A stretch of 8,360 bases of DNA. Origin: Xanthobacteraceae bacterium (lineage in GTDB: Bacteria; Pseudomonadota; Alphaproteobacteria; Rhizobiales; Xanthobacteraceae). The stretch covers positions 1-8,360 of the forward strand of contig JASHXX010000034.1 in the NCBI GenBank assembly GCA_030043335.1, written 5' to 3'. Shown piece after piece: positions 1 to 6,289 of this stretch. A program made the translations under genes and the position numbers. Under the pieces are notes generated by a model. That model did not search any database. It saw nothing but the letters and a program-made list of their open reading frames with translations, and was not told the DNA's origin. How positions within the stretch are numbered: position 1 is the stretch's first letter; every line of letters starts with the position of its first letter.

Positions 1-1
1 C

Positions 2-313
2 GCCGATACGGCGCGCGAGCGGCTCAGGACGTTGGGGTATTCCAACGTGCTCATTCTCGTCGGCGATGGTTTCGATGGCGCGCCGGAGCAAGCGCCGTTC
101 GACCGCATCATCGTCACTGCCGCGGCCGAAGAAGTTCCAGACGCGCTCGTCGAGCAGCTCGGCGACGGCGGCAAGATGGTGCTGCCGCTCGGACCGCGCA
201 GCGGCACGCAGCACGTTGTGAGGCTCTGCAAGAATGCCGGCGCGCTGACACGTGAAAAACTAATCGCCGTCAGATTCGTGCCATTATTGCGCGGCCAGGC
301 GCGAGAGTTGTAA
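2..313 (+). CDS. pcm: Protein-L-isoaspartate O-methyltransferase, C-terminal part (5' end outside window)
   Basis: This enzyme uses S-adenosylmethionine to methylate abnormal L-isoaspartyl residues in aged cytosolic proteins, starting their repair. The reading frame is open from base 2, so the true start lies upstream. About 103 residues are visible, roughly half of the usual 210-220. Visible family features are the LGYSNVLILVGDG stretch (acidic end of a methyltransferase beta strand), the APFDRIIVTAAAEEVP segment typical of Pcm, and the following EQLGDGGKMVLPLG segment. The frame ends at TAA 311-313. A TTG at 32 could be taken as a start, but homology continues upstream of it, so it is internal. 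In Rhizobiales pcm usually follows surE; that gene would lie outside this window. Family assignment is confident. Confidence 0.93.
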   Translation, partial: ADTARERLRTLGYSNVLILVGDGFDGAPEQAPFDRIIVTAAAEEVPDALVEQLGDGGKMVLPLGPRSGTQHVVRLCKNAGALTREKLIAVRFVPLLRGQAREL

Positions 314-424
314 CCACTTTACCACAGTAGAGCATTATTCGATTCCGATCTAACTACTTAAAGCCCTGTTTACCCCAACGCGGTTTAGTCGCGCGCGGCT
401 AATGTTGCGTGCGAGTGAGTAACC
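314..424 (+). promoter_or_regulatory. pcm to LytM-lipoprotein gap with CtrA-like motif and GANTC site
   Basis: This 111-base gap is clearly richer in A and T than its surroundings. It holds TTAA (358-361), seven bases, then TTTA (369-372), a one-mismatch match to the alphaproteobacterial CtrA site TTAA-N7-TTAA, ending 52 bases before the next start codon. A GATTC at 341-345 fits the CcrM methylation motif GANTC. GTAACCA occurs at 310-316 and again at 419-425, overlapping the start codon. I see no convincing -35/-10 pair; TTGTAA (308-313) and CATTAT (333-338) are 19 bases apart, which is long. Chance matches to such short motifs are common, so regulation by CtrA or CcrM is only a suggestion. 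Confidence 0.3.
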
Positions 425-1690
425 ATGTGGGCGGTGCGTCGTTCGGCCTTCGGGCCGCAAGTGGTTGCCATTGCGTTAATTGGTTTGGGTATCGCGAGCT
501 GCACTGATACCGACCGCTTCGTAAATCCGTTCGCTTCCGACAGTTCTTCGCGCAACGAGATGACCGGCTCGGTTCCGCCGGGCGGCTCCGGCCGCGTCGA
601 CAGCCGGCCGATCGCGCACCTCAACGGCAATTCGGGCGAGGGAACTTCGGGCGGCGGCCGCGGCATGGGCTCTTATCAGCCCGGCAATGGCGATGTCACC
701 GGCAGGGTCGCGCCCGCGACGAAATGGACGTGGGAGGGCGGCAAACCGATCATCGTTGCGCCGGGCGAGACTCTCGAGACGATCTCGCGGCGCTATGGCG
801 TGCCGGTCGCCGCCATCATGAGGGCGAACAGCATCACCAGCCCGGCGATGGTGCATCCCGGCCAGCATCTGGTGATCCCCCACTATCGCGGGCTCGCGGT
901 TGACGCGGCGGTCGCGCCGGCGCCGCGTCTTGCCGCCAATTCGCCGACCCTACCCTCGGCTGCACCGGTTGGTCCGCCGCGAAGCGTGCTCGCCCCGGCC
1001 TCGAGCGTCCACATTGTGGCGCCCGGCGAGACGCTGCACAGCATCGCCCGGCAATACGGCAAGTCGGTGCTGATACTAGCCAAGGCCAACAATATCCCGC
1101 CCGACACGATGGTCCGGGTCGGCGAGCGCATCATCGTTCCGGATGCGCGGCCAGCGACAGCGCCGGCGGCGCCTCGCGCGGAACCCGCAGCGGCTCCACC
1201 GGCGGGCCCGACGCTCGCGACCGCGGAGTCCCCGCACAGTGCGCGGCTGGCGACGCCGGCGGCGCCGGCGCCGCAGAGCGCGGTCAAGACTGCCGAGCCC
1301 GCCGGCGGGCTGCCATCCTTCCGCTGGCCTGTGCGCGGCCGCGTCATTGCCGGCTTCGGGCCGAAGCCGAACGGTCTGCAGAACGACGGCATCAACCTCG
1401 CCGTGCCCGAGGGCACTCCGGTCAAGGCAGCCGAGGACGGGGTGGTGGCCTATGCCGGCAACGAACTCAAGGGCTACGGCAATCTCGTGCTGGTGCGCCA
1501 CAGCAATGGCTTCGTCACCGCCTACGCCCACGCGAGCGAGCTCATGGTCAAGCGCGGCGATGAGGTCAAACGCGGGCAAGTGATCGCCAAGTCGGGTCAG
1601 ACCGGCAACGTCACGGCGCCGCAACTGCACTTCGAGATCCGCAAGGGCTCGACGCCAGTCGATCCGGCGCAATACCTCAACGGCGCCTGA
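425..1690 (+). CDS. LysM/LytM (M23-fold) lipoprotein, NlpD/DipM-like, degenerate catalytic site
   Basis: This 421-residue envelope protein probably binds peptidoglycan and activates cell-wall amidases during division. The N-terminus has two arginines, a hydrophobic stretch (about 12-22) and a lipobox IASC with Cys26, so a lipid anchor is likely. LysM domains lie at about 107-152 and 195-239, each with an APGETL motif. Pro/Ala-rich linkers (about 160-195 and 240-297) lead to a LytM domain at about 299-418. In that domain the usual HxxxD is Asn320...Asn324 (NDGIN), and the usual HxH is Gln400-Leu-His402 (QLHFE); His369 (YAH) remains. Most zinc ligands are thus lost, as in E. coli NlpD. The ATG at 425 is the only upstream start, since an in-frame TGA sits at 416-418; its ribosome site is weak. 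It may be annotated elsewhere as a peptidase, but catalysis looks unlikely. Confidence 0.9.
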   Translation: MWAVRRSAFGPQVVAIALIGLGIASCTDTDRFVNPFASDSSSRNEMTGSVPPGGSGRVDSRPIAHLNGNSGEGTSGGGRGMGSYQPGNGDVTGRVAPATKWTWEGGKPIIVAPGETLETISRRYGVPVAAIMRANSITSPAMVHPGQHLVIPHYRGLAVDAAVAPAPRLAANSPTLPSAAPVGPPRSVLAPASSVHIVAPGETLHSIARQYGKSVLILAKANNIPPDTMVRVGERIIVPDARPATAPAAPRAEPAAAPPAGPTLATAESPHSARLATPAAPAPQSAVKTAEPAGGLPSFRWPVRGRVIAGFGPKPNGLQNDGINLAVPEGTPVKAAEDGVVAYAGNELKGYGNLVLVRHSNGFVTAYAHASELMVKRGDEVKRGQVIAKSGQTGNVTAPQLHFEIRKGSTPVDPAQYLNGA

Positions 1691-1701
1691 GCACGGACCC
1701 A

Positions 1702-1739
1702 GACGGCAGACGATAGAAATCGTCTATCTGTCCGCCGTC
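1702..1739. terminator. Imperfect hairpin between convergent genes, candidate bidirectional terminator
   Basis: GACGGC (1702-1707) pairs with GCCGTC (1734-1739), GAC (1709-1711) with GTC (1730-1732), and GATAGA (1712-1717) with TCTATC (1723-1728), around a five-base loop. Only one A/C mismatch and one bulged T interrupt 15 base pairs. An alternative inner fold pairs AGACGAT (1708-1714) with ATCGTCT (1719-1725). It lies 11 bases after the LytM-lipoprotein stop and overlaps the last codons of the DUF815 gene on the other strand. There is no U-tract on either side, so a classical intrinsic terminator is not proven; it could instead protect the mRNA 3' ends. Confidence 0.5.
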
Positions 1740-2686
1740 GTCCGGCCTGCGTCGTCCGTTCTCACCCCGAGCCGCCCGGCCAAATCCTGCACGTACTGCC
1801 AGGCCACGCGCCCGGAGCGCGCGCCGCGGGTCGTCGCCCATTCAAGCGCTTCGCGGCGCAGCTCGGCCTCGGCGATGCGGATGCGGAAATGGGCGACATA
1901 GCCGTCGACCATGGCGAGGTATTCATCCTGGCTGCAGCGATGGAAGCCGAGCCACAATCCGAAACGGTCCGACAACGAGACTTTTTCCTCGACAGCCTCG
2001 CCGGGATTGATCGCGGTCGAGCGCTCGTTCTCGACCATATCGCGCGCCATCAAATGACGGCGGTTCGAGGTGGCATAGAAGATGACGTTCTCGGGCCGGC
2101 CCTCGATGCCGCCTTCGAGCATCGTCTTCAGCGACTTGTATGAGGTGTCCTCGACCTCGAAGGAAAGGTCGTCGCAGAACACGATGAAGCGTTGTGGCGC
2201 GTGGCGCAAGAGCTCCATCAGTTCCGGCAGTGACTCGATGTCCTCGCGGTGAATCTCGATCAGCTTCAATCCGGCCGTGGGATGCGCGGCGCCGATCGCA
2301 GCATGCGCGGCTTTGACCAGCGAGGACTTGCCCATGCCGCGCGCCCCCCACAGCAGCGCGTTGTTGGCCGGCAGCCCACGGGCAAAGCGCTCGGTATTCT
2401 CGACCAGGAGATCGCGTACCCGATCGATGCCCTTCAGAAGCGACATCTCGACACGGTTCACGCGCCGCACCGCGTCGAGCCCTTGCTTCTCCGGGTGCCA
2501 GATGAAGGCTTCGGCGGCAGAAAAATTTGGTGCGGAGCGCGGCGGCGGCGCGAGGCGCTCCAACGCGTCGGCGATCCGCTCGTGGACATCGTCGCTGCCG
2601 CTCTGGCGCGAAAGCGTCTCCTTGGCCGCGCCGGCCAAAGCCGCCTTGGTCGCCTTGTTCCTCAAATTCGATGGAGTAGGGGCCAT
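1724..2686 (-). CDS. AAA+ family ATP-binding protein, DUF815 family
   Basis: This is a predicted cytosolic P-loop ATPase of 320 residues; its biological role is not established as far as I know. Visible elements are Walker A GARGMGKS (114-121), Walker B FIVFCDD (167-173) with the paired aspartates, a sensor-1-like ATSNRRHL (205-212, Asn208), a SLSDRFGL segment (237-244) and a C-terminal RSGRVAWQYVQDL (290-302) that may carry the sensor-2 arginine. Together these are typical of DUF815. The first about 60 residues look like a variable helical lead-in. I chose the ATG at 2684-2686; a GTG at 2711-2713 would add nine residues, and neither has a clear ribosome site. It is transcribed away from yajC and converges on the LytM lipoprotein gene. 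Family call is strong, function unknown. Confidence 0.9.
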   Translation of the reverse strand: MAPTPSNLRNKATKAALAGAAKETLSRQSGSDDVHERIADALERLAPPPRSAPNFSAAEAFIWHPEKQGLDAVRRVNRVEMSLLKGIDRVRDLLVENTERFARGLPANNALLWGARGMGKSSLVKAAHAAIGAAHPTAGLKLIEIHREDIESLPELMELLRHAPQRFIVFCDDLSFEVEDTSYKSLKTMLEGGIEGRPENVIFYATSNRRHLMARDMVENERSTAINPGEAVEEKVSLSDRFGLWLGFHRCSQDEYLAMVDGYVAHFRIRIAEAELRREALEWATTRGARSGRVAWQYVQDLAGRLGVRTDDAGRTTADR

Positions 2687-2756
2687 GGTTTTACCGCTCG
2701 CTCGGTCCCCCACTTAGCGGGCCACCGGGACCCTCGCAAGCGCGCGATGGGCAGCG

Positions 2757-2784
2757 TTGCAATTGGGCCAATGGCCGCTATAGT
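2757..2784 (+). promoter_or_regulatory. Sigma-70-type promoter for the yajC-secD-secF operon
   Basis: TTGCAA (2757-2762) and TATAGT (2779-2784) are separated by 16 bases, close to the housekeeping consensus. The -10 box ends 74 bases before the yajC start, leaving a leader of about 65-70 bases. A small dyad, ATTGG/CCAAT with one central base (2762-2772), fills the spacer and could be an operator or chance. The rest of the 172-base intergenic region (2687-2858) shows no other clear signal, and I see no convincing promoter for the divergent DUF815 gene. Confidence 0.5.
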
Positions 2785-2849
2785 CCGCGCCGATTTCCGG
2801 CGCAAAATCGGCCCTTCTGGCGAGGCCGGCGCGTCTTACAAACGGCCCC

Positions 2850-2856
2850 GGAGGAG
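2850..2856 (+). promoter_or_regulatory. Strong ribosome binding site of yajC
   Basis: GGAGGAG lies just upstream of the ATG at 2859 and fixes that start. Spacing is short: four bases from GGAGG to the ATG, two from the full heptamer. It is the clearest Shine-Dalgarno in the window; the later genes of the operon have weak ones. Confidence 0.7.
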
Positions 2857-2858
2857 CA

Positions 2859-3203
2859 ATGCTGATCACGACCGCCTTCGCGCAAGGCTCGCTACTCGGC
2901 GGCGACAGCGGCGGCATGATTACTTCGCTGCTGCCGCTCATCCTGATCATCGTGATCATGTATTTTCTGGTGCTGCGCCCGCAGCAGCAGCGGATGAAGC
3001 AGCACCGGGAGATGGTCAAGGCATTGCGTCGGGGCGACAGCGTGGTGACCAATGGCGGCCTCGTCGGCAAAGTCACCAAAGTGGTCGACGACGATCAGAT
3101 CGAGGTCGAAATCGCCGACGGCGTGCGGGTGCGGCAGATGCGCTCGATGGTGAGCGAGGTGCGGGCCAAGGGCGAGCCGGTGAAGGACGAGAGCGCCAGC
3201 TGA
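2859..3203 (+). CDS. yajC: Preprotein translocase subunit YajC
   Basis: YajC is a small inner-membrane protein that associates with SecD and SecF, and so with the Sec translocon, and also with the insertase YidC. The protein has 114 residues, the usual size. One membrane helix spans about 21-39 and is followed directly by the family hallmark VLRPQQQRMKQH (38-49), then the cytosolic domain with RRGDSVVTNGGLVGKV (57-72). The N-terminal TAFAQG resembles a signal-peptidase site, which is common in this family and probably not cleaved. It is the first gene of the operon, under the promoter at 2757-2784, and 31 bases separate it from secD. A short hydrophilic tail (about 103-114) is not conserved in kind. 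Confidence 0.96.
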   Translation: MLITTAFAQGSLLGGDSGGMITSLLPLILIIVIMYFLVLRPQQQRMKQHREMVKALRRGDSVVTNGGLVGKVTKVVDDDQIEVEIADGVRVRQMRSMVSEVRAKGEPVKDESAS

Positions 3204-3234
3204 TCGCCCGCCGGTAACAAGGATTATCGCATCG

Positions 3235-4827
3235 ATGTTGTTTTTCACCCGGTGGAAGGCGGCGGGTATCCTGCTGACGGCGTTGATCGTCTGCCTGTTC
3301 GCGGTGCCGAATTTCTTCCCCGAGAGCACGGTGCGGACCTGGCCGAGCTGGGCGCAGCGTCACATCGTGCTCGGCCTCGATCTGCAAGGCGGCTCGCATC
3401 TGCTGCTCGAGGTCGACGCCAATGCCGTGCGCAAGGAGCGATTGCAGGGGATCGCCGACGAAGTGCTGCGCGTGCTGCGCCAGGCGCGTGTTCCCTTTAC
3501 CGGCCGCGCCGTCCACGGCAACAGCGTCGAGGTCCGCATCACCCGCGACAGCGATATTGAGACGGCGCTGAGCAAGCTGCGCGAGCTGTCGCAGCCGTTG
3601 TCCGGAATCCTCGGCACCTCGGGGCAGCGCAGCATCAACATCACCGAGAGCGGCGGACTGATCACGCTGACCCCTTCCGACGCCGCGGTTACTGAACGCA
3701 TCCGCCAGGCGGTCGATCAGTCGATCCAGATCATCGAGCGGCGGGTGAACGAGCTCGGCCTGGTCGAGCCGACGATCCAGCGCGAGGGGCTCGACCGTAT
3801 TCTGGTGCAGGTGCCCGGCCTGCAGGATCCGTCGCGGCTCAAGGAAATCCTCGGCAAGACGGCAAAGCTCGATTTCCGCATGGTCGACCAGTCGACGTCG
3901 CCGGAGCAGGCGCTGGCGTCGCATGTGCCGCCGGATTCGGAAATCCTCGACGGCGAGAAGGGTCAGAAATATCTGATCGAGAAACGCGTGCTCGTTTCCG
4001 GCGCCGACCTCATCGACGCGCAGCCCGGTTTCGACCAGCGCAACGGCGAGCCGATCGTCAGCTTCCGCTTCAATTCCATCGGCGCGCGCAAATTCGCCGA
4101 GGCGACGCAGCAGAACGTCGGCAAGCCGTTCGCCATTGTGCTCGACAACAAGGTGATCTCGGCGCCCGTGATCCGCGAGCCGATTCTCGGGGGTTCCGGC
4201 GAGATCTCCGGCAGTTTCACCGTCGAGCAGGCCAACGATCTTGCAATCCTGCTGCGGGCCGGCGCCTTGCCTGCGCCGCTCACCATCGTCGAGGAGCGCA
4301 CGGTCGGACCCGGTCTCGGCCAGGATTCGATCAATGCCGGAGAGCACGCCGCCTATGTCGGTGCCGCGCTGGTCGTCTTCTTCATGCTGGTGACCTACGG
4401 CCTGTTCGGCCTGTTCGCCAATATCGCGGTCGGCATCAACGTCGCGATGATCTTCGGCGTCCTGTCGATGCTCAACGCCACGCTGACGCTTCCGGGAATT
4501 GCCGGCATCGTGCTCACGGTCGGCATCGCGGTCGATTCCAACGTGTTGATCTATGAGCGCATCCGCGAGGAGGTTCGCGCCGGCCGCAGTGCGATCAACG
4601 CGATCGATGCCGGCTTTTCGCGCGCGCTCGCGACCATTCTCGATTCCAACATCACCACCTTCATCGCCGCCGCGGTGCTGTTCTATATCGGCACCGGGCC
4701 GGTGCGCGGTTTCGCCGTGACGCTCGGCATCGGTATCCTCACCAGCCTGTTCACAGCTTTCACCTTGACCCGGCTGATCGTGGCCTATTGGGTGCGCGTC
4801 TGGCGGCCGCGCACGGTGCCGATCTAG
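3235..4827 (+). CDS. secD: Protein translocase subunit SecD
   Basis: SecD, with SecF, uses the proton motive force to complete translocation of proteins through SecYEG. The 530-residue protein has a first membrane helix at about 9-27, a large periplasmic part from about 30 to 370, and a C-terminal block of about five helices (370-522). Visible motifs are GLDLQGGSHLLLEVD (47-61), RRVNELGLVEPTIQ (169-182) and the membrane motif GIAVDSNVLIYERIRE (430-445); Asp434 matches the conserved aspartate implicated in proton transport. It is shorter than the E. coli protein (615), as is usual in alphaproteobacteria. The ATG at 3235 has AAGGA at 3219-3223, eleven bases away. SecF is encoded separately, 77 bases downstream. 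Confidence 0.97.
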   Translation: MLFFTRWKAAGILLTALIVCLFAVPNFFPESTVRTWPSWAQRHIVLGLDLQGGSHLLLEVDANAVRKERLQGIADEVLRVLRQARVPFTGRAVHGNSVEVRITRDSDIETALSKLRELSQPLSGILGTSGQRSINITESGGLITLTPSDAAVTERIRQAVDQSIQIIERRVNELGLVEPTIQREGLDRILVQVPGLQDPSRLKEILGKTAKLDFRMVDQSTSPEQALASHVPPDSEILDGEKGQKYLIEKRVLVSGADLIDAQPGFDQRNGEPIVSFRFNSIGARKFAEATQQNVGKPFAIVLDNKVISAPVIREPILGGSGEISGSFTVEQANDLAILLRAGALPAPLTIVEERTVGPGLGQDSINAGEHAAYVGAALVVFFMLVTYGLFGLFANIAVGINVAMIFGVLSMLNATLTLPGIAGIVLTVGIAVDSNVLIYERIREEVRAGRSAINAIDAGFSRALATILDSNITTFIAAAVLFYIGTGPVRGFAVTLGIGILTSLFTAFTLTRLIVAYWVRVWRPRTVPI

Positions 4828-4829
4828 CC

Positions 4830-4879
4830 CGTGATCCGGAAAAACGGACGCCGGCTTGCGGAAAAGATCATGCGCAAAC
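4830..4879. repeat. Decayed Rhizobiales-type intergenic palindromic repeat between secD and secF
   Basis: TGATC (4832-4836) and GATCA (4866-4870) form the ends of an imperfect palindrome. CCGGAAAAA follows the left end and GCGGAAAA precedes the right end, and the element runs on into TGCGCAAAC. From memory this closely resembles the dispersed element found in many Rhizobiales intergenic regions, in which a GATCATGC end and its inverse flank CCGAAAA and TTTTCGG blocks. The inner stem is poorly preserved here (only CCG/CGG pairs well). The match to the known family is recalled, not computed. Because it lies inside the operon it should be transcribed with secD and secF. Confidence 0.55.
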
Positions 4880-4904
4880 GCGAAATCTAGTCGAAAGAAT
4901 CCCA

Positions 4905-5900
4905 GTGCGCCTGCTTCGCATCGTCCCTGACGACACCCGCTTCGACTTCATGCGCTTTCGGCGCATCAGCTTTCCCATTTCGGCGATGCTGTCGATCGTC
5001 GCGATCCTGCTCTATTTCTTGCACGGACTTAATTTCGGCATCGATTTCGTCGGCGGGACGCTGATCGAGGTCGAGACCAAGGCCGGCGCGGCCAATCTTG
5101 CCGAAATGCGCTCGACCATAGGTTCGCTGCATCTCGGCGATTTCCAGCTGCAGCAGTTCGGCGCCGCCAACGACGTGCTGATCCGCATCTCCGAGCAGCC
5201 GGGCGGCGACGCGGCCCAGCAGGAGGCGGTGCAGAAGGTGCGCGGAGCGCTGGGCAACGATGTCGAGTATCGGCGGGTCGAGGTGGTGGGACCGAGCGTG
5301 TCCACCGAGCTTCTTGCCTACGGCACCATCGGCCTCGTGCTCGCGATCGCCGCGATCCTGGTCTATCTCTGGTTCCGCTTCGAGTGGCAGTTCGCGCTCG
5401 GCGCCATGATCGCCAATGTGCACGACCTGGTGCTCACGGTCGGCTTCATGTCGCTGACGCGGGTCGATTTCGATCTCACCAGCATTGCTGCGCTTTTGAC
5501 CATTCTCGGCTATTCGCTCAACGACACGGTGGTGATCTACGACCGCATCCGCGAGATGCTGCGCCGCTACAAGCGCCTGTCGATGCCCGATCTTCTCAAT
5601 GCGTCGATCAACGCGACGCTGTCGCGCTCGATTGTCACCCACCTCACCGTATCGCTGTCGCTGCTGGCGCTCTTGCTGTTCGGCGGCCAGGCAATCCGCA
5701 GCTTTACCGCGACGATGATGTTCGGCGTCGTTTTGGTCGGCACCTATACCTCGGTGTTCATCGCTTCGCCGATCCTGATCTATCTCGGCGTCGGCCGCAC
5801 CCGTCTGGGCGAGGCGGAAGAGCCCGAAAAGCCGCCCGAGGCGCCCGCCGCCAGTACCAAGCCCCTCGCGCCGGCGCAGCGTGCGCGGGCGCCGCGCTAG
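4905..5900 (+). CDS. secF: Protein translocase subunit SecF
   Basis: SecF is the partner of SecD in the proton-driven export complex of the inner membrane. With the GTG start at 4905 it has 331 residues. The first helix is at about 23-40, followed by the family motif GLNFGIDFVGGTLIEV (41-56), a small periplasmic domain (about 57-130) with VEVVGPSVSTEL (126-137), then five helices. The motif LGYSLNDTVVIYDRIRE (201-217) holds the conserved Asp207 and Asp213. The tail from about 302 is rich in Pro, Ala and charged residues. I chose GTG 4905 because RLLRIVPDDTRFDFM is typical of alphaproteobacterial SecF N-termini, with a weak GAAAGAA upstream; ATG 4950 is the alternative (316 residues). The open frame runs further back to 4788, inside secD, but that part is not SecF-like. 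Confidence 0.95.
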   Translation: MRLLRIVPDDTRFDFMRFRRISFPISAMLSIVAILLYFLHGLNFGIDFVGGTLIEVETKAGAANLAEMRSTIGSLHLGDFQLQQFGAANDVLIRISEQPGGDAAQQEAVQKVRGALGNDVEYRRVEVVGPSVSTELLAYGTIGLVLAIAAILVYLWFRFEWQFALGAMIANVHDLVLTVGFMSLTRVDFDLTSIAALLTILGYSLNDTVVIYDRIREMLRRYKRLSMPDLLNASINATLSRSIVTHLTVSLSLLALLLFGGQAIRSFTATMMFGVVLVGTYTSVFIASPILIYLGVGRTRLGEAEEPEKPPEAPAASTKPLAPAQRARAPR

Positions 5901-6271
5901 TGGAGGCGCCGCATCTGCCGCGTCAGGCGTTGATCGACGCCCATGGCGGCGGCGGCTTTCGCTTTGCCGGCATGTCGCATCGCGGCTCGCTGCTATGCCT
6001 GCCGGACGGCATCTGGGCTTGGCCGGTCGAAAGCTCGGCCGCGCTGACGGACGAAAGCTTGGCGCTCGTCTTTGCCCGCGCCGGCGCTCTCGATTTTTTC
6101 GTTCTTGGCACCGGCGCGGCACCTTGGGCCGCGCCGGAAGTCCTGCGCATCCGCTTCCGCGAGGCGCACATCTCGTTCGATGCGATGACGACGGGGCCGG
6201 CGGTGCGCACCTACAACGTGATGCTGATGGAAGGGCGCCGGGTCGGCGCCGGTCTGATCGCCGTAGCTTGA
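5900..6271 (+). CDS. Mth938-like domain protein (DUF498 family), NDUFAF3 homologue
   Basis: This 123-residue soluble protein belongs to the Mth938-like (DUF498) family, whose mitochondrial member NDUFAF3 helps assemble respiratory complex I. The bacterial role is not established. Visible family features are FRFAGMSHRGSLLCLPDG (20-37), the strand DFFVLGTG (65-72) and the C-terminal MTTGPAVRTYNVMLMEGRRV (96-115), which is the most typical part. The GTG at 5900 shares its first base with the secF stop (TAGTG), so translation is probably coupled. No good ribosome site is seen. The frame stays open far upstream in secF, but homology starts near the GTG. It is followed after 18 bases by the NDUFAF6-like gene. 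I am confident of the family, less so of a complex I role in this organism. Confidence 0.88.
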   Translation: MEAPHLPRQALIDAHGGGGFRFAGMSHRGSLLCLPDGIWAWPVESSAALTDESLALVFARAGALDFFVLGTGAAPWAAPEVLRIRFREAHISFDAMTTGPAVRTYNVMLMEGRRVGAGLIAVA

Positions 6272-6289
6272 GGCTGCTAAACTCGGGCG

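Noticed and set aside
402..422. Six-codon mini-frame (ATG to TAA) ending just before the LytM-lipoprotein start
   Set aside because: It could be a leader peptide, but it has no clear ribosome site, no regulatory codon pattern and a length expected by chance.
1382..1630. Annotation of the LytM domain as an active M23 endopeptidase
   Set aside because: Three of the residues needed for zinc binding and catalysis are Asn, Asn and Gln, so an active metallopeptidase is unlikely.
2249..3217. Plus-strand open frame of 322 codons crossing the DUF815-yajC boundary
   Set aside because: It overlaps two well-supported genes in other frames and has no recognisable domain; a GC-rich shadow.
3073..4347. 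Long open frame (424 codons) on the minus strand opposite secD
   Set aside because: It is antisense to a clearly conserved secD, has an Arg/Asp/His-rich composition without recognisable motifs, and is what codon bias in GC-rich DNA produces on the opposite strand.
5384..5899. Upstream extension of the Mth938-like gene inside secF
   Set aside because: The frame is open but its translation is Arg-rich and unlike the family; homology begins next to the GTG at 5900.
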